Shown here piece after piece: positions 11,401 to 23,330 of a stretch of 64,000 bases of DNA; the stretch's first letter is position 1; each line of letters opens with the position of its first letter. Position numbers and translations under genes: made by a program. The notes beneath the pieces are model-generated. The model was not told where the DNA came from, did no database searches, and saw only the letters and a list, made by a program, of their open reading frames with translations. The stretch is taken from the NCBI GenBank assembly GCA_905250115.1, contig CAJNOI010000024.1:418177-482176 (forward strand), given 5' to 3'. Source of the stretch: Adineta steineri. Its lineage: Eukaryota > Rotifera > Eurotatoria > Adinetida > Adinetidae.

Positions 11401-11624
11401 CTGTATTATCATATGGACTAGTATTAGTTACTGGTGGGTGCAATGGGAATATTGCTATAAATAGTGCTGAGCTGTATGATCCATCAACAGGTACTTGGAA
11501 AACTACAGGTAGCATGACTGATACACGATGCCGTCACACAGCATCTGTATTATCAAATGGAAAAGTATTAGTTACTGGTGGGGGGAGTAATAGTGGTTTG
11601 TTAAATAGTGCTGAATTATATTAA
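8430..11624 (+). CDS. Secreted Cys-rich / Thr-stalk / kelch-propeller protein (left arm)
   Basis: Eight exons: 8430-8485, 8550-8575, 8632-8916, 8973-8999, 9087-9122, 9196-9309, 9373-9414, 10624-11624. They join in frame to 528 residues. A hydrophobic signal peptide (MAKLSSSSFIFLFYVLLLV) precedes a Cys-rich head of about 95 residues. Four small exons then encode a Thr/Lys/Ser stalk likely to carry O-glycans, and one large exon encodes seven kelch blades of about 48 residues. Each blade has R-x2-HTASVLSNGKVLVTGG, then a variable loop, then LNSAELYDPSTGTWTTT. The exon opens with GWFFTAHM, which supplies the last strand missing from blade 7, so the propeller closes as a 7-blade ring. The protein is probably extracellular; ligand unknown. 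Confidence 0.85.
9706..9762. repeat. GGGTG-hairpin repeat
   Basis: A G/T-rich stretch followed by a C/A-rich stretch (ACACCCACATCCACCC) able to fold back, in the intron before the kelch exon. Mirrored at 38714-38770. Confidence 0.55.
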
Positions 11625-12195
11625 TTATTTCAAACAAATTAACTTTCACTCATCTTATTCTTTTTTTTGAAAGTAGTCCAAATTCCAAACAAAACTTTAG
11701 TTAGAACAGCCGTCATCATATGACGGTCGCAAACTGTTTCCTTCCATATTTTTACTGGATTATCACACACTTTAATATTCCATTCCAAATAAAAAAAATA
11801 TCTTTTTTTTTGCTCTTATAGATTAATTTATTATGATTATCAAAACTTTTGTCTAGAAGGAAAATCGATAATATTTATACCGATAGGAGATCTAAGTTGT
11901 CTCTATTTATAATAAAAATTTCAAAAAACTTCTTGATTGAATGTTAATTAATATATTCGTCATGATTACAGAGTCAATGGCGAATGTAACTAGAGTAAAA
12001 AAAGCATTCTATATGTGTATTAACATTTCAGAAAAATAGTTTCATCGTATATGACACTTCATTATGTGATGTGTTGACATAAATAAATGAAGATAAGAAC
12101 GATGATGATGTTAAAATTCTGTTCTACTTTGTCATTCTTATCATATGATGACACACTCAGATTCTTTTTAAAAAAATTCATCATTCATTATAAAA
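11625..12195. other. Spacer, shortened relative to right arm
   Basis: 570 bases against about 1650 in the right arm (34595-36243). Homology is lost near 11850, where the right arm and the downstream flank of the third kelch gene (54830 onward) share sequence that is absent here. A deletion in this arm is the simplest reading. No gene seen. Confidence 0.6.
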
Positions 12196-12470
12196 ATGAA
12201 ATCAATTCTAATATGTATTACAATTCTTTGTATTCTTATTAAAACAAATGAAGCAACTGAACTATGTCCATCATCACAAATACGTTGTATGGATGAAAAT
12301 CGATTAAATTGTAATAATTCATTATTATCTTCAACAGATTTTCAATGTTGTGATGGTCTTCAATGTGTTTCAGCAGTCATTCCTAGAACTGATACACAAG
12401 AACAATTTAATACAACAATGTGCGTTCCTTCTTCATCCAAACAATATAATACTAAAATAAATATTCCACC
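12196..12470 (+). CDS. Secreted Cys-rich protein, truncated by scaffold gap
   Basis: First 91 residues of the protein that is complete at 33611-34594. A signal peptide ends near NEA (residue ~20), followed by a small Cys-rich domain with C-PSSQIRC, LNC, FQCCDGLQC and TTMC. It stops at the 100-N gap. Sequence after the gap (12571 onward) does not continue the protein, so the remainder is either in the gap or absent. Differences from the right copy are single residues. Confidence 0.8.
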
Positions 12471-12570
12471 NNNNNNNNNNNNNNNNNNNNNNNNNNNNNN
12501 NNNNNNNNNNNNNNNNNNNNNNNNNNNNNNNNNNNNNNNNNNNNNNNNNNNNNNNNNNNNNNNNNNNNNN
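12471..12570. other. 100-N assembly gap
   Basis: Exactly 100 N, the usual placeholder for a gap of unknown size. It coincides with the inner end of the left palindrome arm, so the join between the palindrome and the central region is not supported by sequence. Confidence 0.98.
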
Positions 12571-13888
12571 GCAAAGTTTTAACGCTATGACTTTGAAAAA
12601 TTAAGTTTATAAAAAAACTTCTACTGCAGAACCCGTCAGTATGTGGAAGGGTATACACTATACAGCCTTATTTAAAAGTGTATTTTGTCCTCTAAAAAAT
12701 TGAACCTACGCCGCCCATGCTGTCAATAATATTATGTCCCAAGATTTGAGTACTTGTTATTTTTCATTGTAATAAAAAGGGTGTAATTCTTCTTTGCTTA
12801 GCGTTTTAAAAGATTAGATTTATGGTAATAAACAATGGCCTAATGTTGCTGAATAATTAAGTACTCTAAAATATATGTCAATAGAAAATTGTTTTCTGAC
12901 GCTAATAGTTTATAAATATATATTCAATATTTTTTTTCACTTAACAAAAAAACTAGAGAAAAAATTGACAGTATTAGGTAGTAGATATTTTGAACTAAGA
13001 AACAAAAGATGTATTTTATAGACTGTTTGTTAATATTTTCATTTTTCGAATTACTATGGTCAATTTAACTTTCATGATTGTTAAATATAATAGTTAATAT
13101 ATAGACTGGTGCATAAGTCATGTTACCGATAAAAAGATTGAATATCTCCATTAAAACTTTTTTTTCGAAGGGTAGTGACGTGTTCATACTCTAAATTCAT
13201 ACGAACAAAATGAGTCCATTTGGTTGAGTCATAATGGATAGATTCAATATTTTTTGTCGGAGACGTGACTTACGCACTACCCTTTATTTATGATAAGAAT
13301 AATATCGCCAGATGTGAATTTTTCTATATAGAATATTTAATATATTTTCTCATCAACTTAATTTTCAGATTTGTCCATATTAATTCATTTCAAATAGAAG
13401 TTTCTCGACAAGCAAATAGTTCTTTGTATAAAAAAAAGACATTTGAATGTTTTCTGCGGTTTTTTTAATACAAATTTTATAATATATCATCGATGAAATA
13501 TATGTTTATGTAAATAGAAAAACAAAAATATATTCTTTTAGTTTAAATTATTAATTCTCCGTGATTCATAATATTCAAACAATATAATCTTGGAACTTTC
13601 CTTCTCTGTGGAATTATCCTCATTCGATAATAATAACACCTTTTTTTCGAAATTTAATTTGTCTAAATAAAATAAAAAAGTAAAAGCATATTTTCTGCTG
13701 ATTTCTATATGATGATAATTGATATTTAAATTTGCTTCATAAACCAGTTTATTTATAGAAAAACAACACTGTGCTGTATAATAAAATACATATAAGAAAT
13801 TATTTTGTTGAAAAAATTCATTCAATGAATTAAAATTAAAAAAAAGAAAAAGATAACATTAATGAAGAGTATGTGTATTGTTTTTGTA
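12571..13888. other. Gene-free region after the gap
   Basis: AT-rich, with no homology to the right arm seen and no convincing coding exon. It holds one small inverted-repeat transposon (13104-13284). Short open frames at 13265-13468 and 13538-13825 are low-complexity and not convincing. Confidence 0.55.
13104..13284. mobile_element. Mariner-type MITE
   Basis: About 180 bases bounded by TA on each side. The left end GGTGCATAAGTCATGT and the reverse complement of the right end GGTAGTGCGTAAGTCACGT match and continue as imperfect terminal inverted repeats of about 45 bases, including CCGAT-AAAA and ATTGAAT blocks. There is no coding capacity. The TA target site suggests Tc1/mariner mobilisation. 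Confidence 0.65.
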
Positions 13889-14257
13889 TCAAGGACAATA
13901 ACGTGTCATTTCCGAAACGGTACATACATCATGGCAACAAGCTTCTGTGAGTAGTTTTTGTCTTACGAATCTTGAATAACGTATTCCTGGCAAAGATGGT
14001 TTTTCTTTGTATAAAGCTTGACAAACAATACTAATTATAGACATAATTTGAGTTCCACATACATGATAAGCTCGATGAAGTCCACAATCTTCAAATTTAT
14101 ATAATTTGCCTTTAATACCAATAATATCACCTTCATGGAGTAAAGTTCCATTATGTGACATAGTACAAGGTTCGTCTGAAGATGGAGAATTTTCTTTACT
14201 CCAAGTATTTCGAATTAATAATACGAATAGAATGAATAGAATTGTTTTGACGCACAT
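13889..14257 (-). CDS. Insulin-like peptide precursor
   Basis: Intronless 122-residue precursor. Residues 1-20 form a signal peptide. Cys67 and Cys79 are spaced C-x11-C as in an insulin B chain. The last 20 residues contain CC-x3-C-x8-C (Cys107, 108, 112, 121), the diagnostic A-chain pattern. The ~27-residue segment between has basic sites (SRFVRQK) that could be cleaved. An unusual N-terminal extension of about 40 residues carries two further Cys (31 and 58), possibly a fourth disulfide. Likely a secreted hormone acting on a receptor tyrosine kinase. Insulin genes usually have an intron in the C-peptide; none is seen here, which hints at an intron loss or retrocopy origin. Confidence 0.8.
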   Translation of the reverse strand: MCVKTILFILFVLLIRNTWSKENSPSSDEPCTMSHNGTLLHEGDIIGIKGKLYKFEDCGLHRAYHVCGTQIMSIISIVCQALYKEKPSLPGIRYSRFVRQKLLTEACCHDVCTVSEMTRYCP

Positions 14258-17200
14258 TAAATGATTTGATATAGTTTAGACGAGATAAACTAAAAATGAA
14301 CCAAATAAAATTAGTAAGACTAAACGTATACAAAAGAAAATCTAAGTTTCTAACGATTACGACTAATAAAATTATCATTAAATTACAAAAAAAATAATGA
14401 GGTCAAACTTAGAACGGAAAACGTTTGACGTTGACAATTTTTTTAATAATAGCCAACAATGAACAAGGTAACAAATCTAGTCCACATGTAAAGATTTTGT
14501 TATACTCTTTCGCTTTCTCCAGGAAAAAGTCCTGTATTTTATTATTACTATATATATAAACTCAAAAGAATTTATGATTATCTAAAGTATTTTAGGAATA
14601 ATCTCTATTATTACTCATATAAATTTATAATCGAAAATTATGTTATACAATTGTATTGAGAGTCATTTTCAAGGTTTTTAAAAATATAGAATGTCAACTA
14701 AAGATAGTATATGCTTATTAAAATGCATCTGCTCTAATCAAATGATATTATTCTGAACAAAACTTGAAATTTATAATAATTACTTACTGATTAAAAAGAG
14801 TATTCACAGATATAATGAATAATTTGATTTTGATTTTTTGCCGATTTAATAGATCTGAATGATAGTTATATCTAAAATAAAAAATTACATTAATTACTTT
14901 GTAAAAAACAAGAACTAATAGTTTCTACTTGATACTATTTATTTTTTGTAATATGTTAACGATAATTCTTTCTTTTATATACAACTGAGCTCGCACATAT
15001 CAAAAACCTGACATCCTGTGTGTCAAAACTAAAAATAATGTTTATTATTTTTCAACATATTGTAATCAGGCAAAAAATAAATACTTTCAGCATGACTACT
15101 TTTTCCTGATTTTTTTCCACATATTTCTACTAACTGTTAGTTTTACAGAAAAAAAAAACAAGTATTTCTACCGGTCCTTGATGTACGTTAGTTTTGACTC
15201 AGTATTTACCTGACACTCCTTCTGTCGTTTTGATTTCTGTAAGTGTTCACTTTACAAATCCAATAGAATGTACTGTTTTGAATTTTACATTGTATTATTA
15301 TTATTATAAATTACAAGTAAAATGAATAAATGCTTAATAGTCGTAAAAGTCATTCATGCAAGTAAATGACTATCGACGTTGTTAATTGAAGAAAATGTTA
15401 AGTCTAAAAAGTATTGTGAATATTTAACTAAGAATAAAAATGATTCAAATTATTGAGTTTTTATCTAGATAAAGTCTTTTAACGATAGAATAAAGTATTA
15501 TAGATTCAATTTGTTTGTTACATTTTCTGGTTTATAAAAATATTTTTAAAGTTTAATTGACATAGCTTATTATTTGAACTTCCGAAAATTTTTATCTTAC
15601 ATATTTAGAGAGAGAAAATACAACATTTGTAACTAACATGTAATTTATTATAAATTTATAGAAACATACATTTCTAAACCCTTTGAACTATGCAGATATA
15701 TGAAACTGGTTAATCTATTATTCATCATATATTAAAACGGAAATAATATAAACTATATTATTGACACATAAAAATTTATCATTATTATTCTATTTCAATG
15801 AATAATTTGTATCCAATATATTTATCTGCTGAAGTTATATAATTCAATTTATCTTTAGACTTTTTTAAAATACATTTAACGCATAATAGAACAATTATGA
15901 AATATATTTTAATATTCTTTTATCTCTTTAATTATCTTAGAAAGAATGCATATTTCATTAATTAAATATTAATATTCTAGAACATTGACATTTGAAATAA
16001 AAATTGTAAAATAATTTGATTAAAATCTAGATGAATAAAAATAAAGTTAGGATTATTTGAAATATAATAGGAATGCATTTATATTTTTTCTTGTAGCATG
16101 TTTGATGACTTCCATCCTAATTTATAAACAATTGAATATATAAATGCCATGAAATATATTTATTATTATTTGAATTTCTTTAAGACGTCTTTAAATAAAA
16201 TAACTATTATATAAACAAGTGATGTAAATTGTATATAAGTACAAGCCTGGATAGTCGAGGTCTTGTGTACTTAAAATAACGTATCGAATGTTATCTCTTT
16301 TCTTTTAAGTACGTTTTTCTTGCCTTCAATAAGCCTGGATATACATATATATATATACATATGTATTATTCTATAAAAGCTCTCTCTCTTTTCTTTCATC
16401 ATAGATTCTTAATAATAGCGAAGATATTTATAGAAAAATCTAAATAACAATTAGAATTATAATACACTCTATGACAGTTATATATTCAATTATTTATCTC
16501 TAATTTTTACTGTTGTTTTCAATTGGATTTCTTTTTAAATTCCAGGTAAAATATTTCTCATACATAAAAGTACGTTCAGAACCACAGAATATATAAATAT
16601 ATCTTATATTAGAAACATAGTATGATTTTTAAATTAATATAAAGTCAGAATTTCCAGATTTGATTTTTCTAGTGAATTAACAATTTATTTTTTTTGTAGA
16701 ATATCACGCTCACTTAGAAAGTAAATTTTTTTTTGAAGTAAAGTAGAGAGCAATTATTCATAGAGATATTTCATTAATAGAAAATATGAGTACATTCAAG
16801 AAACGACAAGTAACATATACTATTTATAATTACATAGAGAATATCCAGCACATGATATTAAAAATACATAGTCGATTAGCAGAATAAAAACAATAAAGTT
16901 TAATATTCAACAGATAATAGAATAATGTTTTCAAGTAAAAATTTTATTAAAAAGGTTATAGCTCTATTTTAAGTAACATACGTCGACTATGTATGTATTT
17001 GTATATGTATAAAAAAAAGAATTGGACAATTTCAACATTATTCTCTTTCTCGTAGAGAAGAGTCCATTAACATAAATTGTCTGATTGCTTGCTTGTATAT
17101 CCGCCGGGTCAAAAAAACATCGAAGACCGATTTTTCGAAAAAAACATTTCTACGAGATAGAGCTAAGAGAGCCCTTAGACGAGCGTTACTTGTAATTTTA

Positions 17201-18400
17201 TGATCATTACAGAACTATTTTATTCATAGTTTTAAAAATGTATAATTATATGAAGATAAATAATATCTCTACTGATATTTAGATATTTTGTTTCCATACG
17301 AATTCACACGCCATCTAAAAAGGTACAGAACAAATTCAAGATACAATTAATTTCAGTTGTAAATACAAATCTTATAAAGATGAGTATTATTTTCATAATT
17401 AGTTTTTCATTAATGAATAAGTCTTGCCTTATATTTTATCAATTAAAACTAAATATATTTCTATAGTAAATGTATACTAAAAACTTTTATATAATCAGCA
17501 CAATGTTATGATTATATTCGTAATTTATTTTGAGTTTGTACACAATGAGTAGTAGACGTATTTTTTTAAATATATCATATAAAATCTCTAGAATTTTTTT
17601 ATAAACAGACACGGTATGTTAAAGATTTGTGTATGAATCAAATGTTGCTAATATTAGAAACTTTCAAGAGTATCTTACCTTCAACTGTGCGGTTAACAGC
17701 AGTGCTGACAAGTTTATATTTCAAAATCAAGATTTTCTGATTCGTTATCTTTAAATCAATTGGAATGTTCTTTTGTAACAGTATGCTACTCTGTGTGTTA
17801 CTCATCAACATGAATAATTCTTACAAATAAGACGTCGCAATATGTTCTACTATTAGTTTTTGTAAGTTGTCGTTTCTTCAAAGAAGTTATACAAGAATAA
17901 TATTTGTGGTATGATTTTATTATAGATTGACAGAATATATGGTATTATAAGGGACTCAGTATTTAGAAATCATAAGCTTTGTAAGATATTATATTTTTAC
18001 CTAGAAAACAAAACATCGGAATACAAAAATCTCTTCTAGAAATAGTTTTTTTTATAAGAAAAGTTCGGTAACGAGAAAAAGATTAAGTGATATAATTGTG
18101 TAAAAATAACCTTTATAGAAATGATTATACTTTTTAAATTCTAATAGAATAAATTAATAAAATGATTTAATTTATTAGAAAGATAATCATTCAGTATCTT
18201 CACTATAATTGAAATAAATGGAGTAGTTTTCTTGATACATACTTAGATATATTGTCTATTCATATTTCAATTACAAAGTACAAGAAACACAGTTTTTAAG
18301 CATGGTTTATATCGTATCCATCGAATACTACAGCTTACAGCAAGTTATAAAAATATTTTGAATATAAATTTGAATTTATATAATTCTATTATAAAATATT
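14258..18400. other. Gene-poor 4 kb AT-rich region
   Basis: No supported coding exon, RNA gene or complete transposon. Around 16240-16360 the phrase AAGCCTGGATA occurs twice about 85 bases apart, next to a TA-dinucleotide run. Near 17100, CCGCCGGGTCAAAAAAAC resembles one end of the element at 37569-38348 without a partner. Confidence 0.5.
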
Positions 18401-20672
18401 TAGTAATCTTAAAATTCAAAGTTAAAAAACGTCTAACAATGAGAAAAGTCTCATGCTGACGTATAGAACCTATTATCTCTCAAAAGAATAGATCTAATAA
18501 TAGAATTGAGTTTTTTATTTCTATTGCTTTTAAGAAACGGTATGTCGAATTCTCTACTTTTTTAAGAATTTCATATGTATTCGGTTTTCTATTTTCCTCA
18601 CCATATTTATAGTAGAATTCATTTTAAGATCAATATCTATCTATTTTTTCTTAGAGACAATATACTGTTGTTCACAATCCATCATCATTGCAACTACTTA
18701 CTAAAATTGAAGATAAAATCAAAAGTAATCTATAAATCAAATTTTATATGCACTTTAAATCTAAATATCAATGCGTCTGCAGTAAAAAATAGGTTCAAGG
18801 TGTACCATCAAAAGCATACAAGGTATCCTTTTAGTATTTAGTGTATATTAGAATTAAAACTAATACTAGATAGATTTTTCTTGTACTACTTAAAATATTT
18901 TAACAAACTAATTTTTCTTTGTATTGTATTCTATTTCATATTTTATCTCGAAATAATGATATATGAACGGCAATAATAAATATTTGATGAAAGTGAGAAC
19001 ATTTTTTAGTGACGCATTAGCGATAAGAACAATGAACAGGAAAGTTAGTAATAGGCGTCACATTCTTGCTCATTTAAATCAATGAAATTATATATGCAGG
19101 AAATAGGATAGTTAAGAAATAATGTCAGAGATGGCGCGTCAACAAAAGAACACTTTCAAGACTTGATTTGTCTGTGGCTAATCAGCTGTTATATCTTTTC
19201 ACCTTCACTTTCCCAAAAAACTGCTAACGATGACGTCTACAGTGCATTAGAAATAGAAATATTTCTAACTTCCTTTTCTTTTTGGAATAAAACAGACGAT
19301 ACATTAATGACACTGTATTTAGTATCAGCTATTATTTAATAGAAATAATTTCTTGTTGGAAAGAAGAAGGAGCAATTATGAAATATTACAAACGTTTATT
19401 TTAAAGAAATTTTTTTTATATAACGTTGTTAAATAAGTAAATACTGTTTTTTTGACTCTTTTTTTTTAAATACATTCCTTTTATAGGAGTATTAAAGAGG
19501 AAGAGAATTAAAAATAAAGTATGTCTTTGTTGGATTTTTCAATGAACTCTTTATAAAATGAATATAGAACTAAGGTATACATAAATGTACCTTAAATGCG
19601 TATGAAAATAGAATCATATATGGTTGATAGCATGTAGACAATAGATAAAAATAGACTAATCGCTGTAAATTTCTTATGAGAAAAAGAAAGAAATCATCTA
19701 TATTTAATTGTGATGAATCCAATTTCTTAATGATAAATGACAAAACGCTTCTCTCTGGTAAAAAAAAAGTAGCGAGAAAAGTAGGCGGATATATTTATAT
19801 ATATATATATAGTCATACAGCGATAACCTTCTATTTACTCCTACGTCGAAATCTAAATATCTATATCATAACATCTCTTCTTAAAGATAACAATATAATT
19901 TTCAAGCGGCGAAAACTTTAACTAATACGTAAGTGAATCTGAGCTGGTTATTCATATGCTCATGGAATTATATCATTTCTTGTATTGAACATATCTAAGT
20001 AATGTTCCATTCTATCGCTAATAAATATCTTTGAATATGAGAAGAAACAGCAGTAGTATAAGATATACTATTATATGGTATAATTTTACATTTTCATTCG
20101 CCTGAAGTTTATTATTCAATATAGTATATCTATAAACAGTATTTTCGATGGATAACATTATCCTTTTCTTTTCTTCTGATTCATTCAGTGCACTCGGAAG
20201 CGTCTACTAATTGATGACTCCTGAAATTATTCGTCATCAAATATCAATTATTTGAACTTGATGACGCAAACTCTTTTTTCATATAAATACTTAAGAAAAA
20301 ATACAACAGGGCGTATAGTTTACTTGATGATCAATCATTTAATTTTTTATGATGTATAGCGATGATACATTGGGTGCTTGAGATCTTGTACTGCGATCCT
20401 AAATCAAATACATCATATGTATTTTTATCTCTCTAACTTTGTTCATTATTCTACTATGAGAGTTTTACACAAACTAAACAAAAATCTTCCGAATCATTGT
20501 CATTATTCATCAGAAGAACATATCAAGCTCAATAGTTGTTAGATATATCACCTATTTCTCTATATTACAACTTTTCTTGTCATTCTTCAGTAGTTATAGT
20601 TCTTTCATGAATGTTCTTCTTCATAACAAAGAAATTTCTTATTAATCATTTAGAATTTTTATTTATAGAATA

Positions 20673-20954
20673 ATGGTCATGATGACGACGACGAAAATTT
20701 TGATTTTAGCATTATTAATATCATCCTTCATATTAACAGATGCACTCATGTGTCAATGCAAATGCTGTCGATATTTGGGACCACTCTTTCCAAACAATCG
20801 AAGTCGATGTGCATGTGATGCCACAAATCAAGGAGAACCTTTTGAATGTGGTGGCTCAACTGGAATCCATTCAGCTCGTGTTTGTACTACCAAGATTCGT
20901 CCACATTATGCTCCAAATGCACCGAATCTTTGTTGTCAACTTACATTTCTTTGA
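20673..20954 (+). CDS. Secreted 10-Cys peptide, copy 1
   Basis: 93-residue precursor. After MVMMTTTK a hydrophobic stretch (ILILALLISSFILTDA) forms a signal peptide, leaving about 70 residues with ten Cys: CxCxCC at the start, RCAC, FEC, RVC and a terminal LCC. This predicts five disulfides. I do not recognise the family. The start MVMM is chosen because it is shared with the second copy (25119); frames further upstream are open only in copy 2. An acceptor-like TTTATAG lies just before the ATG, so a 5' untranslated exon is possible. The other open frame overlapping this gene is a shadow. Confidence 0.75.
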   Translation: MVMMTTTKILILALLISSFILTDALMCQCKCCRYLGPLFPNNRSRCACDATNQGEPFECGGSTGIHSARVCTTKIRPHYAPNAPNLCCQLTFL

Positions 20955-21344
20955 ATGATTTTCTTTTGTTAATTACTATTTACTATCATCATCATCTATA
21001 TTGTATTAATTAAATAAATCCTGCATTTAAAATGCTTTTGTTGAGTAATATATATATACATATGCATATGCATACGATGATTATTTCTCAATTCATCTAA
21101 ATAGCACTTTGTTTTTTGTAGGCATTGTTGTTTACAATTAGTGATATAATGAACTATAAAAGCTGATTAGTGATTCAAAATATTTTCATGGTGATGTGCA
21201 AAAAAATATAAGTTAGAACAGTATGTTGAGGAGATGATAGTGCATTTGATTATGTGAGATAGATGTCATTATATTGTGAAATAGGAGTAGGCAAAAAAAT
21301 GTTGTGTTCGTTCTGTGGAGTGATAAAAGAAAAAAAATTTAACA

Positions 21345-21415
21345 TGCCACGGGCAGGAATCGAACCTGCGTTATCCGGACCACAACCGGATGTACTACCA
21401 TTATACTACCGCGGC
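21345..21415 (-). tRNA. tRNA-His (GTG), copy 1
   Basis: On the minus strand: acceptor stem GCCGCGG pairing with CCGTGGC, D-arm GTA/TAC, anticodon stem TCCGG/CCGGA around loop TTGTGGT (anticodon GTG), T-arm GCAGG-TTCGATT-CCTGC, and discriminator A. 71 bases without CCA; no intron. An eight-T run follows shortly downstream on the minus strand as a polymerase III terminator. The GTG anticodon is a queuosine target of the TGT enzyme encoded in this window. Confidence 0.95.
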
Positions 21416-23330
21416 GAAAGTAGAATCATTCAAATGGAACCTGATCAAAAATAATTTTATTTCGTTCTTAAATGATTAGTAGCATAGTGTATCTTTCTAA
21501 TTTTTTCTGAAGAGAAAAGTTCCATCGCAGATTGATGTGGTTTAATTGTCAGTATCACGCGGATGATAAATACGAGTATTAAGTATTCGAGTTGGAGACA
21601 AGCTGATCAGTGCAAAAGATATTTGAATCTTGAAAATCAATTAAAAGAATTTATAAATATAAATAACTCCATAAAACCATGTTAAAGACTTAGTTGGAAC
21701 ACAATTCAAACGACAAGTTTAGTAAGAAATGATTAATTATAAAAAGCGTGAATATCAGCTGCTCAAACTCGTGAAAACTTTCGTGACACATCGATATGAG
21801 CTCATTAAAGGAAAGATATAAATTTTCATTTGTAATATTATCTACCATTCAGTTTGTCATCGATGTAAATTTGATACAAAAATAAGCTGCTTATTATATG
21901 CACTGAAAAGTACTGTTAAATTAGTTTTGTTTTTATTCAAGTCTGAAATGTAAAAAGCTTGCGTTTTGTGTATTTCATACTCTGTTTGTAATGAAAACAC
22001 GTACTTCAGATATCTGTCAGGAAAAAGCATGCTGAGCCTACGATATCATTGTATGATTTACTATTGTATGTTTTTTGATTTATCAGGACAAAATTTCTAT
22101 TGCATATGTGACTGGTGGAATTTGCAATGATTCACAATAATAATTGTATTTTATCTCTCATCAGGACAACAACAGAAATGAAGACATTCTTTAATGAAGA
22201 TAATGGATGGAACAAACGATTCTTAAGTATTAAAGCAGAAAAAGATATACAAGAAGATCTTGTTTTATATTTATCACTGTTCCTAATAATCTGCTATCAT
22301 CGTTTCTAAAATGTGTTAACATTATGTTTTCATCATTTATTTACGATTTAGGCTGAATCAAGACAATGAGTTACAGCTGATTGACGATCAAATGAATAAT
22401 AACCTAGAAGAATTGTTTACGCATGTAAATAAAGGATACAATAACCAAAGTGATATAGAAATCATACAAAAAGACAGACAACAGTGACATTCAATATTCG
22501 CCGTAATTCTATCACTTCAAGATTATGAGACACACTAGATTTTTAAACTATTATGATGTCAATAGTACATTACTAGTAAATAGATATCCTTAATAAACGT
22601 ATGCACTTCAGAATGTGATAGTATATCACACGATCTTTGAGATACTGCAATATCGTATGTTATTTTATAGATTTTTGGAACACTGCTCCTGATTATTTTC
22701 ATATCTTCAGTTAATCAACTTAATGATAAGTTTTCTATAGAACACTTCAGAAATAAGACGAGTATGGGTATCTGCCAGATACTCGCATAATAAGCCAATA
22801 TTTAGCAGAGTTTTCGATCAAATATCTATTATATATACTGATAATACAGAGCATCCTCAGATAGAGGAATACTTTGAACTATGCACGCTCAGTAGAAACG
22901 TTATTCGAGATGTAAAAGGATTTTCAGATCTTTTTCTTTAGAAAACTAAAGTTATTATAAACTAAAGTTTATACAAATGTTTCGAATTATAAGATTTTTT
23001 AAAACTCGCACACTCTAAGATATAAATCGTTTTAGTATCAGTATATTATTTTCAAATTGGAGACAGTTCTGCTACCGAAAAGGTTCCAAGAATTATATTG
23101 AATTCTACAGATACTTTTCGATAGTATCTATTTTTGCATGTGTCTCACTTTCCAAGATTATCTTTTCGCTAGAATGCACCGCATTGAGGAAATATAATTT
23201 CTTTTCAAAACTTAGGATAATACATGAACCAATTTATAAATGAATGATTCTAGATATCTTAACTGTGAATATAATCACGACTTAATTAGAAGAAAAATTA
23301 TGTTCAAAAACTGAAATTAATGCAATATTA
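21416..23330. other. Spacer between tandem cassettes
   Basis: No supported gene. A 64-codon frame at 22115-22309 (with KTFFNEDNGWNKRFLSIKAE) has less biased composition than its surroundings and could be a gene remnant, but no flanking exons were found. The rest is AT-rich. Confidence 0.5.

Larger units (their letters stand above)
1..12470. repeat. Left arm of giant inverted duplication
   Basis: The sequence from position 1 matches the reverse complement of the right arm from 48158 down to about 34320. Gene order and exon structure are the same: LicD-like, TGT, kinase, two Tyr-rich genes, kelch gene, secreted protein. Coding parts are nearly identical and introns differ by small indels. The arm enters the window already in progress, so it extends further left, and it ends at the 100-N gap at 12471. 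Known differences from the right arm are a deletion near 11850, the absence of the transposon at 37569-38348 and different kelch blades. Confidence 0.93.
18850..21440. repeat. Tandem cassette, copy 1
   Basis: Diverged direct duplicate of about 23330-25790 (offset about 4.35-4.4 kb). Matching landmarks are ATATTTTAACAAACTAATTTT near 18895, a GTATGTCTTTGTTGGA block near 19519, the secreted peptide gene, and the tRNA. Non-coding parts are clearly homologous but eroded, whereas the peptide and tRNA are nearly unchanged. Confidence 0.75.

Noticed and set aside
11246..11515. Minus-strand frame inside the kelch exon
   Set aside because: Repeats with the same period as the kelch blades, so it is a shadow.
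16240..16360. Possible inverted-repeat element around the repeated AAGCCTGGATA
   Set aside because: The two copies are in direct orientation, and no target duplication or terminal structure could be defined.
21263..21454. Frame crossing the first tRNA-His
   Set aside because: Includes the antisense of the tRNA; it is explained by the tRNA gene.
22115..22309. 64-codon frame with KTFFNEDNGWNKRFLSIKAE
   Set aside because: Composition hints at a real protein fragment, but no neighbouring exons, start context or homologous copy in the second tandem unit was found.
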